From contig CM077166.1 of assembly GCA_039583875.1 (NCBI GenBank), forward strand, positions 89,464,564 to 89,528,563: a stretch of DNA of 64,000 bases, written 5' to 3'. Under the pieces are notes generated by a model, which did no database searches, had not been told where the DNA came from, and saw only the letters and a list, made by a program, of their open reading frames with translations. The stretch is from Platanthera guangdongensis (taxonomy: Eukaryota; Streptophyta; Magnoliopsida; Asparagales; Orchidaceae). This document shows, piece by piece, positions 43,400-54,159 of the stretch (positions are counted from its first letter, which is position 1; each line of letters starts with the position of its first letter). The position numbers were made by a program, and so were the translations under genes.

Positions 43400-46300
43400 C
43401 TCCCCCTTGAAGTGGGAAGTGGTGACCAAGCCCAGCAAGCTGCACAAGCGTTCAAAGGGCCCCTTCGACAGTGGATTCGTGAAGATGTCAGCAAGATTAT
43501 CTTCACTCCAAACATGCCCGACCAGCAGAGACCCCTCCAACACCTTCTCCCTGATGAAGTGGTGATCAATCTCTATATGCTTGGTCCTGTCGTGACACAC
43601 TAGATTGTTAACCAGTTTGAGAGCACTCTCATTGTCACCCCAGAGTAAAGTAGGCCCTTGCACTTCTTCATGAACATCCTCTATAAGCCTCCTCAACCAA
43701 ACGGCTTCCCGAGCAGCCAAGGCCGAAGCCTTATACATCGCCTCCATGGTTGAAACCGACACCGAGTCCTGCTTCTTGCTACACCACGAGATGCTAGCTG
43801 AACCGCAAGTGAACACATAACTTGAAGTAGACCTTCGATCATCCGAATCACCGCCATAGTCAGCATCCGTGTACCCGAGCAATGCAACCTCCGCGTCCCT
43901 TCTATAGATGAGTCCCATGTCAGAAGAAGCCTTGACATAATTCAGAATTCCCTTCGCCGCCACTAGATGAGATTGCCTTGGTTCAACCATATACCGACTT
44001 ACTCGGCCAACAGCATAAGCAATATCCGACCTTGTAATCGTCAGGTAAATCAAGCTCCCAACAAGAGCCCTGAACACCAAGGGATCATGAAGAACCCTTC
44101 CCTCATCTCGTCGAAGCTTCAGCCCAGATTCCATTGGAGTAGAGCACTTATTCCCTTCGCCCATGCCAAACCATTTTACAATGCGATCAGCATATCCTTT
44201 CTGGCTAATGAGAACCCTGCACTCCTTCCTCTCCACTTCCAGACTAAGAAAGTGATGCAACTCTCCCAAGTCTTTCATCTCGAAGCGTATAACAAGCTCA
44301 GCCCTGAGCCTTGCTACTTCCCCCTCCGAGTTCCCTGTGATGATCATGTCATCCACATACAGCAGGACCAAGACTCGTAGCTCTCCCTTCTTCTTGACGA
44401 ACAAGCTTGAATCCGAGTTAGAAGTAAGGTATCCACAGAATTGCAAGTACTCTGCAATCTTCCCATACCACGCTCTATGAGCTTGCTTCAACCCATAGAG
44501 AGCCTTCCTGAGTTTGCAGACATAGTCCGGATGCTTCTCAGAGACAAAACCAAGCGGCTGATCCATGAAGATGTCCTTGTCAATCTCTCCGTAAAGAAAG
44601 GCATTCTTCACATCGAGTTGCGACAACCTCCATCCCTTGCTAGCAGCCAAGGCGATCACCACTCTTACAGAAGTCATCTTCGCAACTGGACTGAATGTCT
44701 CCTCATAGTCTTCTCCATACTGCTGTGAGAATCCTCTAGCGACCAGGCGAGCCTTGAACAGATCAATGCTCCCATCAGCCTTCTTCTTCAACTTATACAC
44801 CCACTTGCAAGTAACCAGAGTAATGCCATCAACCTTGGGCACAAGGTCCCGGGTTTCATTCTTCTTCAGAGCATCAATCTCTTCTTTCATGGCATCATCC
44901 CACTCCTTCACTCCAGTGGCCTCGTTGAAGTTTGCAGGCTCTCGCTCATCTAGAGGACCTGCAAAGAAGCAGGAGACAAAGCTCACTGCATTCCCATCAC
45001 AGTACCGAGCCGGTGGCTTAACCACCCTCTTCGATCTCCGAAGACATGGCTCCTTGCTCATTGCTTCTGTTGCTTCTTCGGGCACCACTCCTACCTGGGG
45101 CAAGCATTGAGCAGTGCTCCCCCTGCTTCCTGAGCTAGAAGGCTCAGCCTCGGAGTTAGAAGCAACAGGAGCTGCTGGTGAAACAGCAAGCTCCTCTTCC
45201 AAGCCTTCAGCAGCCTCCACCGGTGCTTCATCAACCTTGCTACTTCCGGTTAGCTCCACTGAGCCACCTCCATATGACGTCAGCTCGTCAAAGACAACGT
45301 CTCTTGACACCACGAACTTCTTCGTCACAGGGTCCATTTATTTCCATCCCTTCTTCCGCTCATCATAGCCAACAAAGACAAGTTTCCTTGCCTTCGCATC
45401 CAACTTTGTCCGAGAAGCATCCGGGACATGCACGTAGAAAGTTGAACCGAACACCCTAAGGTGTCCAACACTCGGCTTCTCCTTCAGCAACAGCTCAATG
45501 GGAGTCTTCATGTTGATAGGGCTGAGTGGCATCCGGTTGATAACATAAGCAGCACAAGACATTCCCTCCGCCCAAAAGGACCTTGGGATATCTTTCGCAT
45601 GAAGCCAGCATTTGCAGGTTTCCGTGAAATGACGGATCTTCCGCTCCGCTACCCCATTTTGTTGTGGAGTGTGAGCACAAGTAAGCTCCCGTTGGATCCT
45701 GTGCTTCCTGCAGAAGTTAGAAAACTCGGAGTAGACAAACTCACCCCCGTTATCAGTTCTAAATATCTTAATCCGCAAGCCAAGCCGGCCTTCTACCAAC
45801 TCCTTGAACTCCACGAACAAACGTAAGGCTTCCGACTTCTCCTTTAAGAAGTACACCCAAGTATACCTTGAGTAGTCATCAACCAAGACAAGCATATATC
45901 TGCTTCCACCAAGGCTGGCAGTAACCGTCGTTCCCATCAGGTCGCCATGAACACACTCCAGTGGTTTCTTGCTCCTTGTTTGTGATTTATCAAACGGAAG
46001 GCGATGTGCCTTACCGTATTGACAGCCAGCACAAACATGCCCATCACCAAAGGAAGACAACTTCGGCAACCCCCTCACCAAACTTCTACTCGCCATTGCC
46101 TTCAGCTTGTCCATGCCAACATTCCCCATCCTCTCATGCCAGATAGCAGCGCTATCATTGGCCCTCATCCTATCAACATAAGCATTGGTGGAAAGAACAA
46201 ACAAGTTCTTCACCCTCCTCCCAACATGAGCAACATCAGCCTTCACCGCTGATACGTTGCGAAGGAACCTCACGTCTGTTGGCCCAAACAGAACGTGATA

Positions 46301-47479
46301 CCCAGCGTCCACCGCATTGGTCACCGAGAAGAGCTTCTTCTTCAATCCCGGCACGTGATACACACTCCTTAACGTGAGTGGCCCCTGATCACTACCCAAT
46401 GACACGACCCCCTCTTTCTCTACTGCATAAACAGTATTATCAGCAGTGATAATAGCTTCATTACCTGAGTATGCCTGCATAGAGGTGAACTTCGATTTGT
46501 CTCCGGTGAGGTGATGACCACACCCGGAGTCCACGATCCACTCCCTGTTGAAGTCCTCAGCAGACAAGGCCCGGACACAAGTGCCCGTCATGAAAGCTCC
46601 GCCCCATTCTGCTTCTTCACTTCTCGATCAAGCTTCCTCCTCTCCCGCAGCATGCCCAGGCTGCAGTTTGACCTTGCAGTCCCGCTTGAAGTGCCCTCGC
46701 TGATGACACCAGTAGCACTTCAGATTCTTCTTTCAGTCCTTAGGAGCATTGCTCCTTTCCGGCGGATATGAAGTTGAAGTCTCCTTCTCAACAGCGGCCT
46801 GCACCTTCTTCTTCTTCCCTTCCCATACTTTCTTCTTGCCTGAGAAGAGAGCTTCGCTGCCTTCCTGATTCAGGTTCACTCCAGCAATCTGCCTTGCTAA
46901 GCTTTCCTGCGAGGCAAGCATATTCTCCAGCTCCAGCAATGACGGCTGAGTAGCCCACCCTTGAACAGATGTAACAAAGGCCACATACTCCTTCCGCAAG
47001 CCGCGGATAATGTGCCTTTTCATCTTTGCCTCAGAGATAGGCTCATCAGGATCCATTGCCGACAGCTCAACACACAAGCTCTTCATCTTTAAGAAGTACT
47101 TGGAGATGGAAAGGTCTCCCTGAGTTGCCCTGGCCAACTCATTCTCCAGGAATTGAAGCCGCGCCACATTCTTCCTATTGAACAACTCATCAATGGTTGT
47201 CCAAATATCAGCAGCCGACTCACATCCAATGATGTGATCAAACAGTTCCGGAGACACGGCTCTCTTCAGAATGAACTCCGCCTTAGCATTTGTTCTTCTC
47301 CAGAGCCTCACCTGCTCAGCAGTACCGAACGCAGCAGTGACTTCCTGTCTGTCGTCTCCACCGACGACTTCCCACAGCTCCTCGCCAAGAAGATAACTCT
47401 TCATGCACGACTTCCACTTCTTGAAGTTAGTCGGCGTTAAGAGTTCAATGCCAAGACCTCTTGCAAAACTCCCTTCCAT
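43394..47479 (-). pseudogene. gag-pol: E7 gag-pol polyprotein (copia), one frame with three in-frame stops
   Basis: About 1361 codons from the ATG at 47479 (after an unused upstream open stretch) to TGA overlapping the LTR start at 43394. Gag is N-terminal (NFKKWKSCMKSYLLG to the KKKVQAAVEKE tail), followed by zinc knuckle CYWCHQRGHFKRDC (about 46717-46676). Protease has IVDSGCGHHLTG near 46530. Integrase has IWHERMGNVG to CAGCQYGK, VHGDLMG, IFRTDNGGEF and TPQQNGVAERK. RT has QLDVKNAFLYGEIDKDIFM and LLYVDDMIITG near 44330. RNase H has LGYTDADYGG near 43870 and SVSTMEAMYKAS. Stops are TGA 46733-46735, TGA 46628-46630 and TAA 45338-45340. All catalytic motifs are intact. Confidence 0.9.
43400..43416 (-). 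other. E7 polypurine tract (inside the 3' end of pol)
   Basis: The minus strand reads CCCACTTCAAGGGGGAG directly before the LTR. It is also coding: the last pol codons span it and the stop TGA uses the first LTR bases. Confidence 0.8.
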
Positions 47480-47600
47480 TGCAACACCTGTTGGCAACCT
47501 TTCAGCAGCTCCGAGCAACAACACAGGTTGATCACCACACAATCACTGAGTAACAACACTGGCTGAATTCCGCTCACGCAACTGAACCTCAGAAACCTCG

Positions 47601-47611
47601 CTCTGATACCA
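47601..47611 (-). other. E7 primer binding site, tRNA-iMet
   Basis: The minus strand reads TGGTATCAGAG immediately after the LTR end at 47612. Confidence 0.85.
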
Positions 47612-49281
47612 TGTTAAATTTTCTCAACGTGGTCAGCAAGATAGCCCAAACGCCAAATTAATATCTTCGGAACTACCCAGTTCGCACGTTGAACAAGCGG
47701 AAACCAAGGACTAGAGGTACAAAGGTTAATCCCAACAAACAATGGAGGCACAAGCAGGTCTTTTATACATTCACTTCTTTACAATGCGAGGCATACATAG
47801 CGAGACATGATTTCGCTAGTATAACAGCTGAAAACAGAAAGCACCAAAAAACAAGCCGGGCGGACAGCACCGGAGTCCGCTGAGACCGCGAGGTCGCCGA
47901 GGTCGCCGAGTCCGCTGAGATCGCCCACGCTACGCTGCAATCCGCCGAATTGCCACGGAGTCCGCCGAAGCCGCGAGGCCGCGCGGACACACCGTTATTC
48001 GCCTCCTGCTGAACCTGAACTGAGGAACACCCCTACCCGCCTGAAGCCGGCGGACAGGTTATTGAAGCTGGCAAAGATGAATCAAAGCTGACAAGCCGCA
48101 GAGCGACCTCCTGCTGAGTCCGCAGAGACCACACACTTCCAAGTACTTGACCGAAGTCACAGCCAAACTCCTGGCTCCTTGAAGCTATCCGCGCGACCTG
48201 CACACAGCAAACCGTCAGCCTGAAACAATCCGCGCGGACTGACAAACACAGACCGCAGCACTTCGCTCAACCCAACTTACTGTTCACTCTCGTTACTTAG
48301 GTTATGCCAGGGGGTCCTATTTATAGGCAAGGTGAGGAGTGTGGTCACCGTCCAAGAGATAGCATCACCACCCCAGCCCGCGCGATAGCAAACCTCCGTC
48401 CGCCGAGTCCGCATGGACTTAGCCGGATACCAAGGGAAACCGCCAGGAGCAAGGCAAACATTGGCGAACCCTCTCCAGTCCGCCCAAGCTATGCGGACAA
48501 GGCATCAGCCAGCAAAGCTCCAACCACTGCAAGACAGCAACACTCTTCAATGGCAGTCCGCACCAACCCGAGGCAGTCCGCAAGACTCATGCCTCAATCC
48601 GCCCCAAGTCCACGACCAAAGGAAGACAGCAACAGTCCGCCCGGTCACAGCGGACTTGGCGGATACCGCGAACACCATGGCCTTGGCACAAAGTGTGACC
48701 AAGTCCAAAACCATCAAGGGTCAATGCGAGCATGGCGGACTCAAATTCCCGTCCGCCAAACACCCTAGCACAGACCGCCATCAGTCCGCGAGCTCCTCGC
48801 ACATCTATCCAAAACAGCAGCCAACCCCGGACTCCAAACCCAGTCCACCAATCGATCTCCACAGCAAATCGCCTGCTATGCCACCAGAGCTCGACAAGGC
48901 CTCAGCCAAGCTCTAAGCTCAGTCCGCAACAGCCCACACCGCGGACACTCCAGTCCGTACGCTACCCGCGGACACAAGCCAAACCGCCTATCAGCACAAG
49001 CTTGCACCCGCGGCCACTGAGCAATGCACCAGTCCGCAAGCCTTTATCCGCTCAGGACGCTCCTTGGCAAAGCCAATCAGCAAACACCCTATCCGCAGAA
49101 ACCAGGTCGCATAGTCCGCGGACTCCATGCAACAAGCCGCTCAGAAGACAACTGGCTTCTCACTAAACCTTCCACCAAGCCGCAAATCTCAGTCCGCCCA
49201 GTCCGCCTAGTCCGCCAACGCTGTCCGCCCCAGGCCGCCCGGCCTGTCCTGTCACCCACTTCCACTTCACAAATTTCAACA
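47612..49281 (-). repeat. E7 5' LTR (right copy)
   Basis: 1670 bp, closely matching the left copy; TATA box at 48318-48325 on the minus strand. GTCCGC/GCGGAC repeats throughout. Open frames over it (48304-49344) are not genes. Confidence 0.93.
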
Positions 49282-49286
49282 GACAC

Positions 49287-50983
49287 ATCTGTTGCTAATC
49301 AAGTGGTTGATGAGATAAGAGTTTCTCCACCCCATCCTCAATAAGAATTTACCCTAGAAGAGCTATTCCCAGATCTTCTACAAACAGACATTGAAGTGGA
49401 AAAAGCTGCTGCTGAGGGGGAGAAAGTAGTTATTGAGGGGGAGCATGTGGAGATTGAAGAAGAAACTGCAGGCATAGAAATTGAGAAGCCAAAGGATGCT
49501 GAGCAAGCACCAAGGACTGACAAGGATTTACCTTCAATCCCTAAGGACAGGGTTGATATAGCTAGCACATCTACATCTGAAGATGAAGAGGCTGTGAGAG
49601 CCAAGAAGAGGAAATTTCAAGTCTTTAAGAGAAGGAGCCTGACTTATAAGAAAGCCCTACAAACCATTGCACCACAACCTGCCCCTTCTACTGACTACAG
49701 TTCATTGATGGTGGCAATGCAGATTAAGCTGGATGAGCAAAGGCAAGCTCTGGAAAAGTATATAGATGAAGGTCAAAAATCCCTTCAGTTTGATCTGGCC
49801 CAAGAAATTATGTCCATCAGATTTGAAGTGAATCTGAATAAGAAAGAAATGCCTGACTGCTTCCATAAAGGAGGAAATGCAGTAGTCTATCTGGCCACAC
49901 ATCAAGAGAAACTGAAGACAAAACTTGAAGAGCTTGAAGTGAAGCAAGGCTATGTTCTGGAAAAGTAGATCAGGATGAATGATAATATGACAGCTTCACA
50001 TAATGCTATTATAGCTGAAATGAAGAATATAGCTACTGGTCAGACTACAGCCATGACTACAACCAAAGAAGAATTTGACAAAGCATTGCAAGAGAGCCTA
50101 ACTGCTGTTACTTCTGCACTTCAGGATTCCCAGAAGCTAATAACTGAAAAGCTCCAAAGGTTGAAACCTTTCTACAAAGATGGAGTAAACTATTTGAATG
50201 CACAAATAAGGTTTCAGAAAGATGATCTTAGGGATCACATTGAAAGAGGAGTCATAAAGGGGGAGAGGGTGTTAGTCAAAGCAGGCTCTGATCATGCTAA
50301 GTGGATTTCAAATTCCATCAGAGCCACCCTTGGATACCCTCCATTATGTGATGATGACAATGTAGCAGAGTCTGGAATTAATCATGCATATCTTGGAGGG
50401 GAGCCAGCTGAAGTAGCTCAAGTGATATTCCCTCCACCAGACTTTGGTATGATACATCAAGAAATACAATCAATGTATAGTCCTCCTGAAGGAAATCAGA
50501 ATGTCATCATTGAGAAAGTGGTTCAGCCTGTGCTAGAGGCATTACTGAAAGAACAAGAGGCTTTGCTGAAAGAACAAGAGACTCAATTGTCTAAGAAGAT
50601 ATTCAAAGAGCAAGCTGAACTTAGGCCTGATTTTGAACAGTGGAGCCCCACTTCCAGGAATATTATCTTGACTGCATGGAAGGCTACCAAAGACAATATC
50701 CAGGATAGAAACAAGTGGTATTCTGAACTGGAGTGGAGGAAGCATGAGACAATGCAAGAGGCCATTGTGCAGTATAGAAGAAAGGCTAAGATTGGAAAGC
50801 TACCTCCTAATGCACAGGAGCCTAGCAAGTACTTTTGAAAGGCAAAAGATCAAGATAGAAGAGATGAAAAAGAAAGACCTTAAAGGGAAGAAGCCTGCTG
50901 CTGATGATGATAATGAAGCCCCTGTCCAAGCAAAGATACAAACTGGAAAGGGCATTGTGATCAAGGAGCCTGAGCAGCCTTAG
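49287..50983 (+). pseudogene. E5 third ORF ('envelope-like'), 3' part
   Basis: It resumes in the frame left at 41728 once E7 and one GACAC are discounted. In-frame stops are TAA near 49342 and TAG at 49966-49968. The frame then runs to TGA at 50836-50838, after which the neighbouring frame continues to 50983, consistent with a 1-bp insertion in the T-run near 50832-50836. The protein is acidic and then helical: Glu-rich repeats (about 49396-49530), a basic patch (RAKKRKFQVFKRRSLTYKK), then long charged helices likely to form coiled coils, including a repeated LLKEQEA unit near 50540. The whole third ORF is about 940 codons. No membrane segment is visible. Function unknown. Confidence 0.75.
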
Positions 50984-51260
50984 GATAGAAACTTTTCTTA
51001 AGTTTACTATGTGTAATCACTTGTATTAAAACTTTCTGTAAACTTTTGAGTAATGAAAATGTTGAAGTTGTTAGAACAATGTGACAAATGTTCAACTATT
51101 ACATTAATTGTTCTGAGATATATGTGTATACATGTTTTGTTTAATACATGTTTATGTACTTACCCTGTCATTTATTATTGTTTTACATCATACTGTGAAT
51201 TTGTTATGTATGGTGTATATCATTGACTAAGGGTTATGACTTCTCCAAATAAGGGGAGAT
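50984..51260 (+). other. E5 non-coding tail and polypurine tract
   Basis: AT-rich non-coding sequence, ending in CAAATAAGGGGAGAT (51246-51260), the PPT that abuts the 3' LTR. Confidence 0.75.
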
Positions 51261-53119
51261 TGTTGGGTACATTGAAAATATGTACCTGATTTGAAGAAGC
51301 CTCACCCTACTCATTGATATACATCATGGTGTATTTGATGTATTTTGAGTTACCTTGTGCAGGTTAAGTGTTTGCAGGGAAAGCTTAAAAGTTTCTAAGT
51401 CCATGTGTCGACACCCAGAAGAAAAGTGTCGACACTTAAGAAGACTTGTGTCGACACCCAGAGAAGCAGTGTCGACACTTGGAGTAATTGTGTCGAAACT
51501 AGGAATGCAGAGTCGACACTAGAAGGAAAGTGTCAACACATACAGGCTGTGTCGAAACTCAATGAAGAAATGTCCAGAGAAGTAGTGTCGACACTTAGAA
51601 GAAATTTCGACACCCAGAGGAACTTTGTCGACATCAAAAAGTGTCGACACTAGGAGGCTGTGTCGACACTCAGCAAATTTCAACAGAGTTTAAGTACAAC
51701 TGTCGACATAATGCAGAATGTGTCGACACACAGCAAAAGTCTCAACACATGAAGAAAGTGTCGACACTAGGAGTATGTGTCGACACTCAGCAAATTTCAA
51801 TGAAGTCTAAGTACAAGTGTCGACACAAAGGAGATGTGTCGACACTCAGCAAAAGTATCAACACTAAAGGCATGTGTCGACACCAAGAAGATGTGTTGAC
51901 AATTAACAAGTTCAACACAAGAAGATGTGTCGACACAAAGGAGTTACAAGAAATCAACTAAGTATCAAAGAAGATGGACTTGTGTCGACACACAGGATCA
52001 GTGTCAACATATGTTGAAGAAGCAGTGTCGAGAAGCAGATTCTACAACACAAGGAGTTGTGTCGACACCATGAAGGCTAGTGTCGACACTTAGTCTACTT
52101 GTGTCGACACTTGGTCTATTTGTGTCGACACTTAAAGACTGACTGTCTCGACACTTTCAGACAGTTACAGAAAATTCAAGAAGTGACTGGATGACTTGAC
52201 AGCTGCCATTCCAGCCGGTCTACTGCAAATGTCAGAACTGTCAGAAGTCTGTTAGAAACCGGATCAGCCGGTCACCATGAAGAAAGCCTATATAAAGGCT
52301 TATTCTGTCAGCAATCAAGAGTGATTAAGCACAGATAAACAACAATCAATTAAAGTGATCAGAAGATCTAAAAAGTTGGAGAGAGAGAGAGATCCTTCTA
52401 AGAAGACAGTTGTGGAACCAGGCTGTGAAGTAAGTTTCAGACTGAGTTCTGATTCTTAAGTTAGCAGTGATTGAAGATCAGCTGCATAGAGACTCAACCC
52501 TATTGTGTTCAAAATTCAAGAAGCTTTGAAGGAAGCTAAGGAAGGTTGATCTCAGCAAAGTTCTTCCAACAACTCATCAAGAAACCAGACAACTCTTCTC
52601 TCTCATTCTGAGTTGTAGGTTTACACTTTGTAATTTTAATTTCTTGTAGGATCCTTAGGGATCTGAGTTGTAAGCCTGTAATTATAAAGGCTGAGTGGTA
52701 GGGCCTGTGTGCCTGAGTGTAGGAGATTCATTTCTCTGAGTGTAGGCTTGTTGTGGGCTGAGTGTAGGCCTTGTTGAAGGTTGAGTGTAGGTCTTGGTGA
52801 AGACTGAGTGGTAGAGCTTTGAGCCTGAGTTGTAGGAACCTGTTTGGGGTTCTGAGTGTAAGATCTGTGGATCTGAGGAATATTGGAGGAGTTTGGCCGA
52901 ATCTAGTACACTACTAGATAGGTGAAGGGGGAAAGTGGATTTACACAGACCTTGGGGAACCAATATAAAACTATGTGTACTCTGTGTGTGTATGATTCTG
53001 TGGTTGCTGTTTTATGTTCTGTGAAATCTGTGATTAAATCTGCCTAAAAGTTTATAAAGATTAAGGTCACCTATTCACCCCCCCCCCCCCCTCTAGGTGA
53101 TTAGGTACAATTTCTTTCA
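51261..53119 (+). repeat. E5 3' LTR
   Basis: 1859 bp, TGTTGGGTAC...TTTCTTTCA. It contains the GTGTCGACAC array at 51405-52140, a TATA box at 52289-52297 and a 14-C run at 53078-53091. It is uninterrupted and serves as the reference for the damaged 5' copy. Confidence 0.93.
52289..52297 (+). promoter_or_regulatory. E5 LTR TATA box (3' LTR)
   Basis: TATATAAAG about 150 bp after the last palindrome of the array. In the 5' LTR this position is disrupted by E6, so the 5' promoter is probably lost. Confidence 0.65.
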
Positions 53120-54029
53120 TTCTCTGGACAGTCAGGTACAATGTGCCCTGCTTTCCTGCAACCAAAGCAAACAATTTCTTTACTAATTGACTTATCACAC
53201 CTTGGCTTATCATGCTCTTTGTATGATCTCCTTCTGAAGTCCTTTCTGTCCATCTTGTAAAATCTTTTGGCCAATAGACAGAGCAGTTCATCATTGCCTG
53301 TGACTTTGTCTTCAGGCTGATCTTCAGTTGCTTTGAAGGCTATTGTCTTCTCTTTTCTTGTGGCTGGTGAAGCAGCCTTCTGCTCTTCTTCTCTATTTTT
53401 GATTAGCAGCTCATAAGATTTGAGCTTGCCCAAAAGAGCTTCTGTGTGATCTCATTCAAACTTCTGGCATCCTTGATTGGCCAGATTCTTGAATCCCAAG
53501 TGCTTGGGAAGCACATTAGGATTTTGTCATTAAGTTCAGTCAATGATATCTCCTTATCCAAAGTCCTGAGTTCACTGATTATCAGACTGAGTCTATTGTA
53601 CATGTCTCCAACTGACTCAGCTTCTCCCTTCTTGAAATTCTCATATTGGGATATGAGATGGGATCTCCTATCCTTTCTTTCATCAGGTGAGCCTGAGACT
53701 ATTTCAGAGAGTTTATCCCAGATTTCCTTTGCTGAATTGCATTCAACCACCTTTTGAAAGATGTCATCAGACATGGTCTGGGCTAAGATATTCATAGCCT
53801 TTGCACCAGCAACCTTCCACTTCTTGATATCAGCATTTGTTCCTGATGGAGGTGGAACAGCATTTATACTTGAGTTCTCTGGAGGTCTTGGACAGACTGT
53901 CAACACAGAATTAAAAATATCCACGTCAATAGAATTCATGTATAATCTAATCCTTGCTTTCCAAAGTGCAAACTTAGATAGATTGCACACTAGAGGTCTG
54001 GTGCTAGCATAATCTTTGTTTTGGTCCAT
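53120..54029 (-). pseudogene. gag: E3 Gag N-terminal part with zinc knuckle
   Basis: ATG on the minus strand at 54029. About 190 residues of a copia Gag capsid region (NLSKFALWKARIRLYM, ECNSAKEIWDKLSEI, LNDKILMCFPSTWDSRI) read to near 53450. There one base is lost and the frame shifts; GKLKSYELLIKNREEE follows, then CCHC knuckle CFGCRKAGHIVPDC at about 53175-53134. It is cut by E5 at 53119 and continues at 31472 in frame. Together with 31120-31472 and 22031-22774 it forms one Gag of the Sirevirus type. Confidence 0.83.
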
Positions 54030-54141
54030 GATTTGAGAAAACAAAATCTAATAATAAAATCTAAAAAGGCAGATCTAACTAGGAATCTTTGGGTTCAGGT
54101 GTTAGCCTTTTCAACCACCAAGGTGTGGTATATTTAACCAA

Positions 54142-54157
54142 CCTGGCTCTGATACCA
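54142..54157 (-). other. E3 primer binding site, tRNA-iMet
   Basis: The minus strand reads TGGTATCAGAGCCAGG two bases after the LTR end. The first 12 bases are the canonical initiator-Met site. Confidence 0.9.
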
Positions 54158-54159
54158 AT

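Larger units (their letters stand above)
41729..49281 (-). mobile_element. E7: complete Ty1/copia retrotransposon, minus strand (7.55 kb)
   Basis: LTRs 41729-43399 and 47612-49281, an iMet primer site beside the right LTR, a PPT beside the left one, a single gag-pol frame and a GACAC duplication. Order gag-protease-integrase-RT-RNase H marks Ty1/copia; it is not Sirevirus-like because there is no third ORF. The lineage is not settled by eye. LTRs are nearly the same length and closely similar, so insertion is recent. Three in-frame stops, no frameshift. Confidence 0.93.
31473..53119 (+). mobile_element. E5: Sirevirus-type Ty1/copia retrotransposon, plus strand, carrying E6 and E7
   Basis: LTRs at 31473-34817 (enlarged by E6) and 51261-53119, an iMet primer site, gag with two zinc knuckles, protease-integrase-RT-RNase H, a third ORF, a PPT and a TTCTC duplication. 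The third ORF and the LTR end (CTATTCACCCCCCCTCTAGG) place it near E3 in the Sirevirus lineage, but its LTR carries a different palindrome (GTGTCGACAC). The ORFs have several stops and frameshifts. Confidence 0.92.

Noticed and set aside
42149..43603. Long overlapping open frames in the GC-rich region, also at 48304-49344 and 62867-63916
   Set aside because: They exist in several frames on both strands at once, are Pro/Ser/Arg-rich, and coincide exactly with the GTCCGC-rich LTRs of E7 and E8. They are composition artefacts, not genes.
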